From Shinella yambaruensis (GTDB lineage Bacteria > Pseudomonadota > Alphaproteobacteria > Rhizobiales > Rhizobiaceae): DNA of 64,000 nucleotides. The translations under genes and the position numbers were made by a program. This document shows, in pieces, positions 19,128 to 27,828 of the stretch. The DNA lies in NCBI RefSeq assembly GCF_022899355.1, contig NZ_JALJCK010000002.1, positions 620,001-684,000 on the forward strand. The letters run 5' to 3'. The number at the start of each line of letters is the position of its first letter. Within the stretch, counting starts at the first letter, position 1. The notes under the pieces were generated by a model that saw nothing but the letters and a program-made list of their open reading frames with translations, ran no database searches and was not told the DNA's origin.

Positions 19128-20734
19128 TGCGCAGGATGATCGGATCGGGCGTCATGGCCTTGATCCTCTCGATGACGCCGGCGCCTGCGGCGGAGGCGAC
19201 GCAAGCCGTGCCGCTCGCCGCCGGCACGGCGGTGGCGGGGAAGGCTGCGACGGCCGGGGCAAGGGAGGCCTTCGATCCCCGGACGGCCGTCGGCGACTAT
19301 TTCAAGGGGGCGCTTCGCGTCGAGGCCGGCACCTTCGATCTCGATCTCGTGGACAGCGAGGGCCGGCACCTGCGCCGGCTCGCCGAAGGGGCGGGGGGCG
19401 TCGCGGAGTTCCAGTTCGTTGCCGAAGGCTCCGGCGAGCGGCTGGTCGTCACGGCCGCACGCGAGGGCGCCTATGTGCTCGGCATCGAGCGCAAGGTCGG
19501 CCTTGCCGAGCAGCGGCCGGCGCCGACCGCCTATCTGAGCCCCGCCATCGCCGGGATCGCCGCCGCAGTCGCGGCGGGCGGAACGACGGAGGCCTTCTGG
19601 GCGATGGTCGCGGACCGCGGCACGCCGCTCGTCGAAGACGGGCCGGAGGGGCACAGGATCGTCACCTTCCTGGGGCGCGGCGCGAAGCGCAACATCCGCC
19701 TGTTCGGCGCGCCGAGCGGCGACCACGAGGAATTGCAGCGTCTCGGCGATTCGGACATCTGGTTCAGGAGCTTTCAGGTGCCGGAAGGCACGCGGCTGTC
19801 CTATCAGCTGGCCTTCGACGTGCCCGACGTGCCCGGCACCGCGCGCGACCGGCGCGTCGCCATCCTTTCGACGGCCAGGGCCGATCCGCTCAACCGGCAC
19901 CGCTGGCCGATGGAGGCGGTGGACGCCTACAATCAGGAGTCCGTGCTAGAACTGGCCGGTGCGCCGCCGCAGCCGTTTCTGGCGGAGAAAGGCAATCCCC
20001 AGGGCCGGTTGAGCCGGCTGTCGGTCGAAAGCCGCCTGCTCGGCAACCGCCGCGACATCACGCTCTACTACCCGCCCGGTTTCGACCCGGCGCGCAAGGA
20101 CACGGTCCTGCTCTTCGTCTTCGACGCCGACCAGTATCTCGACCGCGTGCCGGTGCCGCGCATCCTCGATAACATGATCGCCGCCGGCGCGGTGCCACCG
20201 GTGGTGGCCGTCTTCGTCGCCAATCCCGACCGGGCGGCGCGGGCGCGCGAACTTCCGGCCAATCCGGCCTTCGCGGATTTCATGGCCACGGAGCTTTATC
20301 CGCTTGTCGCAAGGGAAACGGGGCTGGCGATCCCGGCCACGCGCACGGTGCTGGCCGGCTCCAGCTATGGCGGCCTCGCCTCGGCCACCGTCGCCATGCG
20401 GCATCCGGAGGTCTTCGGCAACGTGCTCTCCATGTCCGGCTCCTTCTGGTGGAGCCCGCCGGGCACGCCGGAGGACCGGCAGGAGCATGTGGCGGGGCTG
20501 ATTGCCGCAGGCCCGGCGCTGCCGCTGCGCTTCTTCCTCTCGGCCGGCCTCTTCGAAACGGGCGCGCAGGGCACGGCCGGCATCCTCGAAACCAGCCGGC
20601 ATTTGCGGGACGTGCTGCAGGCCAAGGGCATTCCCGTCACCTATCGCGACTATGCCGGCGGCCACGACTATCTCGTCTGGCAGGGCGTCGTCTCGGACGG
20701 GCTGATCGCGCTGTTCGGTGGGGATCGGCCCTGA
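19127..20734 (+). CDS. Periplasmic siderophore esterase (enterochelin esterase-like)
   Basis: Alpha/beta-hydrolase of 535 residues with an N-terminal signal peptide. The C-terminal half is Fes/IroE-like: nucleophile S413 in GSSYG, and H513 in GGHDYLVW. The N-terminal half resembles the Fes lid region and has the DIWFRSFQVPEGTRLSYQLA segment. It is predicted to hydrolyse a tri- or multi-ester siderophore and release iron. The signal peptide implies action in the periplasm, unlike cytoplasmic Fes. The start overlaps the receptor stop (TGATG). It supports a catecholate-type ligand for this operon. Confidence 0.78.
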   Translation: MRRMIGSGVMALILSMTPAPAAEATQAVPLAAGTAVAGKAATAGAREAFDPRTAVGDYFKGALRVEAGTFDLDLVDSEGRHLRRLAEGAGGVAEFQFVAEGSGERLVVTAAREGAYVLGIERKVGLAEQRPAPTAYLSPAIAGIAAAVAAGGTTEAFWAMVADRGTPLVEDGPEGHRIVTFLGRGAKRNIRLFGAPSGDHEELQRLGDSDIWFRSFQVPEGTRLSYQLAFDVPDVPGTARDRRVAILSTARADPLNRHRWPMEAVDAYNQESVLELAGAPPQPFLAEKGNPQGRLSRLSVESRLLGNRRDITLYYPPGFDPARKDTVLLFVFDADQYLDRVPVPRILDNMIAAGAVPPVVAVFVANPDRAARARELPANPAFADFMATELYPLVARETGLAIPATRTVLAGSSYGGLASATVAMRHPEVFGNVLSMSGSFWWSPPGTPEDRQEHVAGLIAAGPALPLRFFLSAGLFETGAQGTAGILETSRHLRDVLQAKGIPVTYRDYAGGHDYLVWQGVVSDGLIALFGGDRP

Positions 20735-20754
20735 CGGCCGGCTTCCCTTGTCGG

Positions 20755-20783
20755 GAAAACATGAGTAAGGACGTTATGTTTTC
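20755..20783. repeat. Perfect 8-bp inverted repeat with embedded mini-ORF
   Basis: GAAAACAT (20755-20762) and ATGTTTTC (20776-20783) flank a 13-bp spacer in the 100-bp gap between the esterase and the DUF2218 gene. An ATG at 20761 opens a 20-codon frame ending at 20823, 11 bp before the DUF2218 start. The palindrome could be an internal operator or an RNA hairpin. Nothing shows the mini-ORF is translated. Confidence 0.35.
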
Positions 20784-20834
20784 GGCGCTGCCGGCAGGCA
20801 AGCCGGCCGCCGGACAAGGATGAAAGGGAAGGCC

Positions 20835-21134
20835 ATGCTCGAATCCGTCGCCTATCTGGAGACCGCCCACGGCCGGAAATACCTGGCGCAGCTGTGCAAG
20901 CATTTCGCGCACAAGATCGAGGTCGCCGCTTCGGAAAACCACGGCGAATGTCACTTCGCCTGCGGCCTCGGCATTCTCGATGCCGATGACTATGGCCTGC
21001 GCATGACCGCCCGGGCCGAAAACGGCGAGGACCTCGCCCAGACCCAGTCGGTGATCGAATCGCATCTCGCGCGCTTCGCCTTCCGTGAGGAGCTTCAGCC
21101 GCTCGACTGGCAGTGGCAGAACAAGGCCGGCTGA
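20835..21134 (+). CDS. DUF2218-family protein in siderophore operon
   Basis: Small cytoplasmic protein of 99 residues matching the DUF2218 pattern as I know it (RKYLAQLCKHFAHKIEV near the N-terminus; HLARFAFREELQPLDWQ at the end). The ATG at 20835 was chosen because AAGGGAAGG precedes it; an ATG at 20820 is also in frame. The family is often found beside siderophore uptake genes but has no established activity. The conserved Cys, His and Trp residues would suit a role in handling iron or a reduced siderophore, which is speculation. Confidence 0.7.
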   Translation: MLESVAYLETAHGRKYLAQLCKHFAHKIEVAASENHGECHFACGLGILDADDYGLRMTARAENGEDLAQTQSVIESHLARFAFREELQPLDWQWQNKAG

Positions 21135-21167
21135 GCGTTCGCATCCATCCAGAATGACAGGTAGACC

Positions 21168-22070
21168 ATGAAACAGTTCCGCCCGCTCGCGGCCTTCGCC
21201 GCCCTTGCCCTTTCCATCCTGCCCGCCGGCGCCATGGACGTGCCGACGGCGCGGGGAACGGTCGCGGTCGACGGCGTGCCGAAAACCATCGCCGTCTACG
21301 ACATGGCCGCGCTCGACACGCTCGACCGCCTCGGCATCCGCCCGGCGGGCGTGCCGGACAAGCTCTACGTTCCCGCGCTGGAGCCGATCAAGGCGGGCGC
21401 GACGGCGGTCGGCACGCTCTTCGAGCCCGACCTCGAGGCGCTGAGCGCGCTCGGCCCCGATCTCGTCATCGTCGGCAGCCGGTCCGCCGCCAAGGCGGAC
21501 GTCACCGCCAAGGTGGCGCCGACCATCGACATGACGATCGATGGCGACGATCTCTTCGGCCAGGCCAAGCTGCGTCTTGAGACCTATGGCGAGCTGTTCG
21601 GCAAGGCGGCGGAGGCAAAGGCGATTGCCGGCGAGCTGGACGCGAAGCTTGCGGCCGCGAGGGCCGCCGTTGCCGGCAAGGGCAAGGCGCTGATCGTCAT
21701 GACCAACGGGCCGAAGGTCTCCACCTATGGCCCCGGCTCGCGCTTCGGCTGGGTGCATGCGGCGCTCGACCTGCCGCCGGCGATCGCCGAGATCGAGACG
21801 GCGACGCATGGCGAGGCGGTGTCCTTCGAATTCATCCGCGAGGCGAACCCGGACTGGCTTCTGGTGCTCGACCGCGCCGCTGCCGTCGGCTCCAACGAGC
21901 AGGCCGCCAGGGTGACGCTCGACAACGAGCTCGTGGCGGAAACGACGGCGTGGAAGAAGGGCCAGGTCGTCTACCTGCCGGCGCCGGATTTCTACATCGC
22001 CGCCGGCGGCGTGCAGTCGCTCGAACGCGTGCTGGCGACGATCACGGAGGCCTTCGCCGCCGCGAAATGA
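21168..22070 (+). CDS. Iron-siderophore ABC transporter binding protein (copy 2)
   Basis: Periplasmic FatB/CeuE-type protein of 300 residues with signal peptide (KQFRPLAAFAALALSILPAG). It is a close paralogue of the protein at 10650-11555; only the first half and the extreme C-terminus differ much. Its stop overlaps the next gene's ATG (ATGA), so it belongs with the permeases at 22067-23978. Confidence 0.88.
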   Translation: MKQFRPLAAFAALALSILPAGAMDVPTARGTVAVDGVPKTIAVYDMAALDTLDRLGIRPAGVPDKLYVPALEPIKAGATAVGTLFEPDLEALSALGPDLVIVGSRSAAKADVTAKVAPTIDMTIDGDDLFGQAKLRLETYGELFGKAAEAKAIAGELDAKLAAARAAVAGKGKALIVMTNGPKVSTYGPGSRFGWVHAALDLPPAIAEIETATHGEAVSFEFIREANPDWLLVLDRAAAVGSNEQAARVTLDNELVAETTAWKKGQVVYLPAPDFYIAAGGVQSLERVLATITEAFAAAK

Positions 22071-23044
22071 GCGCCCGCGCCCTGCAACCCTCCTTGCGGA
22101 CCGGAACGATCGCGGGCCTCGGGCTCGCGGTCCTTTTTGTGCTGAGCCTTGCCGTCGGCGTCAGCCCGATGCCGCTCGGCCGGGTGCTGAGCGATCCCGA
22201 AGCGCTGCAGCTGCTCCTCGTCAGCCGCCTGCCGCGCACGCTTGCCGCGATCCTCAGCGGCGCCGGGCTGGCGATCGCCGGCCTCATCATGCAGACGCTG
22301 GCCCGCAACCGCTTCGTCGAGCCCGCGACCGCCGGCACGGCGCAGAGCGCCGAACTCGGCATCCTCCTCGTCACGCTGCTCTTTCCCGCCGCCGCCCTGC
22401 CGGTGAAGACGCTCGTCGCCGGCGGCGCGGCTCTGCTCGGCACCTCGATCTTCCTGGCGACCGCCCATCGCCTGCCGCCCGCCCAGCCGTTCCTCGTGCC
22501 GCTCTTCGGCATCGTCTATGGCGGGGTCATCGGCGCGGCCGCGACCTATGCGGCCTGGCAGGCGGATCTCCTGCAGTTCCTCGCCGTCTGGACCAACGGC
22601 GACTTCTCCGGCGTGCTGCGCGGGCGCTACGAACTCTTGTGGATCGCCGCCGTGATGGTCGCCATCGCCTGGTTCGTTGCCGACCGGCTGACCATCATGG
22701 CGCTCGGGCGCGAGGCGAGCATCGGGCTCGGCATCGACTATGCCCGCATGGTGCAGATCGGCCTCGTCCTCGTCTCCGTCATCACGGCGCTGGCCGTCGC
22801 CGTCGTCGGCATGATCCCCTTCGTCGGCCTTGCCGTGCCCAACATCGTCTCGCGCCTGATGGGCGACAATGTGCGCGGCACGCTGGGCTGGGTCGCCGCC
22901 GGCGGGGCGGGGCTGGTGCTCGCCTGCGACATCGCCGGGCGCCTCATCCGCTATCCTTACGAGATCCCCGTCGGCACGGTGATGGGCGTGGTCGGCGGGG
23001 CGATCTTCCTCTGGCTGCTCTTCCGGCGTGGCGCCCATGCCTGA
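22067..23044 (+). CDS. FecCD-family siderophore permease 1
   Basis: Inner-membrane permease of 325 residues, BtuC/FecCD type, with about nine hydrophobic helices. Family motifs include RLPRTLAAILSGAGLAIAGL near the N-terminus and GMIPFVGLAVPNIVSRLMG near the cytoplasmic coupling region. It overlaps the binding protein by 4 bp and the second permease by 8 bp. Confidence 0.9.
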   Translation: MSARALQPSLRTGTIAGLGLAVLFVLSLAVGVSPMPLGRVLSDPEALQLLLVSRLPRTLAAILSGAGLAIAGLIMQTLARNRFVEPATAGTAQSAELGILLVTLLFPAAALPVKTLVAGGAALLGTSIFLATAHRLPPAQPFLVPLFGIVYGGVIGAAATYAAWQADLLQFLAVWTNGDFSGVLRGRYELLWIAAVMVAIAWFVADRLTIMALGREASIGLGIDYARMVQIGLVLVSVITALAVAVVGMIPFVGLAVPNIVSRLMGDNVRGTLGWVAAGGAGLVLACDIAGRLIRYPYEIPVGTVMGVVGGAIFLWLLFRRGAHA

Positions 23045-23978
23045 CCGTCGTCTTCTCGGCCTTGCCGCCGCGGCCCTTGCCGCTGCCGTCGCGTTCCTGG
23101 CGATCGGCCTCAAGGGCAACATCGCCTTCGTGCTGGAACTGCGCCTCGTGAAGCTTGCGGCGCTGGTGCAGGTGGGCGTGGCGATCGCCATTTCCACTGT
23201 GATCTTCCAGACCGTCACCGGCAACCGCATCCTGACGCCGTCGATCATGGGGCTCGATGCGCTCTATCTCTTCGGCCAGATGCTGATGGTCTTCCTGCTC
23301 GGCGGGGTCGGCTATGTCACGCTCGATCCGCAGATGAAGTTCGGCCTGGAGGTGCTGGTGCTGATGGCGCTCGCCTCGGCGCTGCTGCTGCCCATGCTGA
23401 AGAGCCGCCTCGACATGGGCCTGATGCTGCTGGCCGGCGTGGTCTTCGGCGTCCTGTTCCGCAGCCTGCATTCGCTGCTCGCCCGCCTCATCGACCCCAA
23501 CGAGTTCTCCGTCGTGCAATCGGCGAGCTTCGCCAATTTCAATGCTGTGCGCACCGACCTCCTGGTCTTCGCCGCCATCGTCACGGTCATCGCCGCCGTG
23601 ATCGCCTGGCGGGCGCGCCACGTGCTCGACATCATCTCGCTCGGGCCGGATACGGCAACGGGCCTCGGCGTCGGCTGGGCGGGCACGGTGACGGGCCTGC
23701 TGCTGCTCGTCTCAGCGCTGGTGGCCGTCTCCACGGCGCTCGTCGGGCCGGTCGCCTTCTTCGGGCTTCTGGTGGCGGCGCTGGCCGAGCGCATCGTCGA
23801 TACCCGCCGCCACGGCGTGCTGCTGCCGGCGGCCGCCCTTGCCGGCATCGTCGTGCTCGTCGGCGGGCAGACGCTGTTCCAGCATGCGCTCGGCAACGCG
23901 ACGGCGCTCGGCGTCGTCATCGAATTCGTCGGCGGGCTCGTCTTCCTCCTGCTGCTGGTCCTCGGGAGCCGCAAATGA
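23037..23978 (+). CDS. FecCD-family siderophore permease 2
   Basis: Second inner-membrane subunit, 313 residues, forming a heterodimer with the upstream permease. It has many hydrophobic helices and the family's ILTPSIMGLDALY and GPVAFFGLLVAALAER segments. The ATG at 23037 overlaps the previous gene; the stop overlaps the ATPase start by 4 bp. Confidence 0.9.
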   Translation: MPDRRLLGLAAAALAAAVAFLAIGLKGNIAFVLELRLVKLAALVQVGVAIAISTVIFQTVTGNRILTPSIMGLDALYLFGQMLMVFLLGGVGYVTLDPQMKFGLEVLVLMALASALLLPMLKSRLDMGLMLLAGVVFGVLFRSLHSLLARLIDPNEFSVVQSASFANFNAVRTDLLVFAAIVTVIAAVIAWRARHVLDIISLGPDTATGLGVGWAGTVTGLLLLVSALVAVSTALVGPVAFFGLLVAALAERIVDTRRHGVLLPAAALAGIVVLVGGQTLFQHALGNATALGVVIEFVGGLVFLLLLVLGSRK

Positions 23979-24733
23979 TCCGGATAGAAAACGTCTCCTT
24001 CAAGCACCGGACGACGCCGATCCTCACGGATGTCAGCCTGACGATCCCGAAGGGTGGCGTCGTGGCGCTGATCGGGCCGAACGGCGCGGGAAAGTCCTCG
24101 CTTCTTTCGCTCGTCGCGCGGCTGCAGCCGCTCCAGACGGGCGCCATCGATATCGACGGGCTGCCGGTGGATAGTACGCCTGGCCGGGAACTCGCCCGCG
24201 TCATCGCCATCCTGCGGCAGGACACGACGGTGGCAAGCCGCCTCAAGGTGCGCGAGCTCGTCGGCTTCGGCCGGTTTCCCCATGGCCGCGGCCGCCTCAC
24301 CGCGGCCGACCACGCCATTATCGATGCGGCCATCGCCCGGTTCGATCTCGCCGACCTTGCCGATCGCTTCATCGAGACGCTCTCCGGCGGCCAGCGCCAG
24401 CGCGCGCTTGTCGCCATGGCCTTTGCGCAGGGCACGGATTACCTCTTGCTCGACGAGCCGCTGAACAATCTCGACATGTATTACGCCCGCGAACTGATGC
24501 GCTCGCTGCGCAGCATCGCCGACGGCAAGGGCAAGACGGTCGTCATCGTGCTGCACGACATCAACCAGGCAAGCGCTCACGCCGACCGCATCGTCGCAAT
24601 GAAGGGCGGTCGTATCGTCGCGGACGGAACGCCGACGGAGATCCTGACGCCGGAAACGCTGGAGGCCGTCTTCGGCTTTAACATGCGGGTGGAGACGATC
24701 GAGGGCAAGCCCTTCGTGCTGCATCAGCTTTAG
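23975..24733 (+). CDS. Siderophore ABC transporter ATP-binding protein
   Basis: ATPase of 252 residues, FepC/FatE type. It has Walker A GPNGAGKSS, ABC signature LSGGQRQRALVAMA, Walker B YLLLDEPLNNLD and H-loop VLHDINQASAHAD. The DEPLNNLDM form is common in CeuD/FatE/YclP-type proteins, which handle catecholate, citrate and mixed siderophores. It ends the seven-gene iron operon that begins at 16899. Confidence 0.9.
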   Translation: MIRIENVSFKHRTTPILTDVSLTIPKGGVVALIGPNGAGKSSLLSLVARLQPLQTGAIDIDGLPVDSTPGRELARVIAILRQDTTVASRLKVRELVGFGRFPHGRGRLTAADHAIIDAAIARFDLADLADRFIETLSGGQRQRALVAMAFAQGTDYLLLDEPLNNLDMYYARELMRSLRSIADGKGKTVVIVLHDINQASAHADRIVAMKGGRIVADGTPTEILTPETLEAVFGFNMRVETIEGKPFVLHQL

Positions 24734-24797
24734 GGCCGATTGACGAACGGGGGCGGATGCGCATCAGTCCACCCATCGCATGCCGAGGGGGAGCAGC

Positions 24798-26078
24798 ATG
24801 GCCTATCCGGATACCTATTACCGCCGCACCATGACGGATCCGGCGGCGCGCCCCGCGCTCGCCGGCACCGTCGACTGCGACGCGGTGATCATCGGCGGCG
24901 GCCTTGCCGGCCTCTCGACGGCCCTTCAGCTTGCGCGGGCTGGCCGGAGCGTGGTGGTGCTGGAAACGGAGAGCATCGGCTTCGGCGCCTCCGGGCGCAA
25001 TGGCGGCTTCGTCAGCGCCGGTTATGCGACGGGAGAGGGCAATATCGCCCGCATGGCCGGCCCGGCGTCGGCGCACGAGTTGCATCTCCTGTCGATGGAG
25101 GGCGTCGAATTCGTCCGCGACAACATCCGGACCCTTGGCCTGCAGGATGCAAAACTCCGACCGGGCCTGATGAGCGTGCTGCGCTACGATGACGGCGCGC
25201 GCCTCAAGGCCGACGTGGAGGACGCGCGCCGGCGCTATGGCGAAGACGCCAGCTACATGGACCGCGATGCGGTGCGCGCGGTGCTGAAATCGGATCGTTA
25301 CCATCAGGCGGTGCGCCATGGGGATGCCTTCCACATGCACCCCTTGAATTATCTGCGCGGCATCGCCCGGGAAATCGAGCGCCTCGGCGGGCGCATCTTC
25401 GAGCAGTCCGCGACAACGGGGACGGATCTGGAGGGCGCGGAGAAGCGGGTGAAGACGGCAGGCGGCACGGTGACGGCGCGGGACGTCGTCTTCGCCACCG
25501 GCGGGTACACCGGGGCGCTGAATGCGCGGCTCCGACGCGCCTTCCTGCCGATCGCCACCTATGTGATGATCAGCGAGGAGGCGCCTGACCTTCTCGCCAC
25601 AGCGATTGCCACCGGCGACGCCATCGGCGACAACCGCCGGGCGGGCGACTATTACCGCCTCGTCGATGATGGCCGGAGGCTGCTCTGGGGCGGGCGCATC
25701 ACCACCCGCGCCGCCTCGGCCGAGGGGCTGGTGCGCGAACTGCGCGCCGAGATGGTCGGCACCTACCCGCAGCTTGCCGGCCTCGGGACGGAGCTCGCCT
25801 GGTCGGGCCTGATGTCCTATGCCCGCCACCTGATGCCCCAGATCGGACGCATGGCCTCCGGCGTCTGGCACTGCACCGCCTTCGGCGGCCACGGCCTCAA
25901 CACGACGGCGATCGGCGGCAAGGTTGTCGCCGAGGGCATCCTGGGGGAAAGCGAGCGCTACAGGCTCTTTGCGCCCTTCGGCCTGGCCTGGGCCGGCGGC
26001 CTCGCGGGGCTGGCTGTGGCGCAATTGACCTATTGGAAGCTGCAGGCACAGGACCGGTGGCGCGAGCGTGCCGCCTGA
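24798..26078 (+). CDS. FAD-dependent amine/amino-acid oxidoreductase (DAO family)
   Basis: Flavoprotein of 426 residues with an N-terminal dinucleotide-binding motif (DAVIIGGGLAGLSTALQLAR), the GFGASGRNGGF segment typical of PuuB-like oxidases, and the C-terminal FAD-contact region (TAFGGHGLNTTAIGGKVVAE). It should oxidise a secondary or primary amine or an amino acid to an imine in the cytoplasm. GGGGGAG precedes the ATG at 24798. Two SDRs, a D-threonine-aldolase-like enzyme and a RidA imine deaminase follow, which fits an imine-producing pathway. A membrane-associated D-amino-acid dehydrogenase is an alternative. Confidence 0.82.
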   Translation: MAYPDTYYRRTMTDPAARPALAGTVDCDAVIIGGGLAGLSTALQLARAGRSVVVLETESIGFGASGRNGGFVSAGYATGEGNIARMAGPASAHELHLLSMEGVEFVRDNIRTLGLQDAKLRPGLMSVLRYDDGARLKADVEDARRRYGEDASYMDRDAVRAVLKSDRYHQAVRHGDAFHMHPLNYLRGIAREIERLGGRIFEQSATTGTDLEGAEKRVKTAGGTVTARDVVFATGGYTGALNARLRRAFLPIATYVMISEEAPDLLATAIATGDAIGDNRRAGDYYRLVDDGRRLLWGGRITTRAASAEGLVRELRAEMVGTYPQLAGLGTELAWSGLMSYARHLMPQIGRMASGVWHCTAFGGHGLNTTAIGGKVVAEGILGESERYRLFAPFGLAWAGGLAGLAVAQLTYWKLQAQDRWRERAA

Positions 26079-26186
26079 GACGGCCGGCCGCCACTGAGCG
26101 GTGGGTTGCCCGAACTGCGGTGTTGACTATCGCCGTCGCTCCCCTTCCTTTTCATGAAAGGACATCGCATCGAGGCAGGGGAAACC

Positions 26187-26960
26187 ATGACCGACCAGAC
26201 CCGAGTAGCGCTCATTGCCGGCGGGGCCGGCGGCATGGGGACGGCGATCGCCGCGCGGCTTTCCGCCGATGGTTATGCCGTCGTCCTTGCCGACCTTGAA
26301 TCCGAGCGCCTGACGACGGCGGTGGAGGCGGTACGAGCCGGGGGCGGTGCGGTGCTTGCGGTGCCGCTCGACATGCGCAAGGTCGCCTCCTGCGCTTCCG
26401 CCGTTGAGACGGCGCTCGCCTGGCATGGACGCCTCGACGCCGTCGTCAATGCCGCCGGCGTCTGGCGCGAGGGCGCAGCCGGGACGATGACGGAAGAGGA
26501 CTGGGACATCGTCCTCGACGTCAACCTCAAGGGGGCGTTCTTCCTCATCCAGGCGGCGATCCCGCATCTCGGGGCCGGTGCCTCCATCGTCAACATCGCC
26601 TCGGATGCCGGTCTCGTCGGCAACAACGGCGCTTCGATCTACTGCGCCTCGAAGGGCGGGCTGGTGCTGCTGACCAAGGCGCTGGCGCTGGAACTCGCGC
26701 CGCGCCGGATCCGCGTCAATGCCGTCTGCCCCGGCGACGTCGCGACGCCGATGATCGAGTTCCAGGCGGACCGCTATGGCGGCGGCGACCCGGACGGCTA
26801 CAAGGCGAAGCTCCTGTCCAACTACCCCCAGCAGGCGGCGGCGCGCTTCATCCGGCCGGAGGAGATCGCCCGCATGGTCGCCTATCTCTGCGAGCCGGAC
26901 GCCGCGCCCATCACCGGGGCGGCGCTCTCCATCGATTTCGGCGTGACGGCCGGGTACTGA
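26187..26960 (+). CDS. SDR-family oxidoreductase
   Basis: Short-chain dehydrogenase of 257 residues with AGGAGGMG as the nucleotide-binding loop, NAAG, the catalytic Ser in NIASDAG and the YCASK pair. GGGGAAA precedes the ATG at 26187. It is 10 bp from a second SDR. The pair may oxidise a hydroxy compound made or used by the neighbouring oxidase and aldolase, but the substrate is unknown. Confidence 0.83.
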   Translation: MTDQTRVALIAGGAGGMGTAIAARLSADGYAVVLADLESERLTTAVEAVRAGGGAVLAVPLDMRKVASCASAVETALAWHGRLDAVVNAAGVWREGAAGTMTEEDWDIVLDVNLKGAFFLIQAAIPHLGAGASIVNIASDAGLVGNNGASIYCASKGGLVLLTKALALELAPRRIRVNAVCPGDVATPMIEFQADRYGGGDPDGYKAKLLSNYPQQAAARFIRPEEIARMVAYLCEPDAAPITGAALSIDFGVTAGY

Positions 26961-26970
26961 GGAGGGGCGG

Positions 26971-27720
26971 ATGCAGCGCAGGACGGCGATCATCACCGGG
27001 GCAGGGGCGGAGGACGGCATCGGCTTCGCCTGTGCGCGGAGCTTGGCGGAGGAGGGCTATGCCGTCCACCTCGTGGCGACCAGCGCGCGGATTTTGACCC
27101 GCGCCGAGGAATTGCGGCGCGACGGGTTTTCCGCGACCGGCCATGTCTGCGACCTCACCGTCAGGGCCGAGGTCGAAACGCTGCGGCGGGCGACGGGACC
27201 GGCCGCGGTGCTCGTCAACAATGCCGGCATGGGCAGCCTCGCACAGCCGGCGCTGCAGCGGGATTTCGCCATGCTGGAGGAGGCGGACTGGGACCGCGGC
27301 ATCTCCGTCACCCTCAAGACGACGTTCCTTTCGACCCGCCTCTACCTGCCGGACATGCTGGCGGACGGTTACGGCCGCATCGTCAACGTGGCATCGGTGA
27401 CGGGACCCTATGTCGCCAATCCCGGCGAGACGGCCTATTCCGCCGCCAAGGCCGGCATGGTGGGCCTGACGCATGCGCTCGCCCTCGAGGCCGGCCCGCA
27501 CGGCGTCACGATCAATGCCGTGGCGCCCGGCTGGATCGACACGGGCGCCTCCACGGAGGAGGAGCGCCGCGCCGCCATGGCGACGCCCTGCGGCCGCGCG
27601 GGCCGGCCGGACGAGGTGGCCGCCGCCGTCGCCTTCCTCGCCTCTCCGAAGGCGAGCTATATCAACGGCGCCGTGCTGGTGGTCGATGGCGGCAACATCC
27701 TCCAGGAGCGCAAGGCCTGA
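26971..27720 (+). CDS. SDR-family oxidoreductase
   Basis: Short-chain dehydrogenase of 249 residues: nucleotide-binding ITGAGAEDGIGFA (two residues longer than the usual loop), NNAG, catalytic Ser in NVASVTG and YSAAK. GGAGGGGCGG precedes the ATG, 10 bp after the previous SDR. The extended glycine loop (GAEDGIG) resembles the FabG-like branch that includes 3-oxoacyl-ACP and gluconate reductases. The exact substrate cannot be inferred. Confidence 0.83.
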   Translation: MQRRTAIITGAGAEDGIGFACARSLAEEGYAVHLVATSARILTRAEELRRDGFSATGHVCDLTVRAEVETLRRATGPAAVLVNNAGMGSLAQPALQRDFAMLEEADWDRGISVTLKTTFLSTRLYLPDMLADGYGRIVNVASVTGPYVANPGETAYSAAKAGMVGLTHALALEAGPHGVTINAVAPGWIDTGASTEEERRAAMATPCGRAGRPDEVAAAVAFLASPKASYINGAVLVVDGGNILQERKA

Positions 27721-27828
27721 ATCCCGCCCAAGACGGGGGCGAGGATTTCTGTTTCGTCCCGAAGCCATTCATACCATAGTGACCGCAACCCAACGGGCGC
27801 CGCGGACGCCAAGACCGGAAGGCTTTCC

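Noticed and set aside
20761-20823. HemP/HmuP-like small haem-uptake protein
   Set aside because: The 20-codon frame shows none of the residues I associate with HemP, and it is too short.
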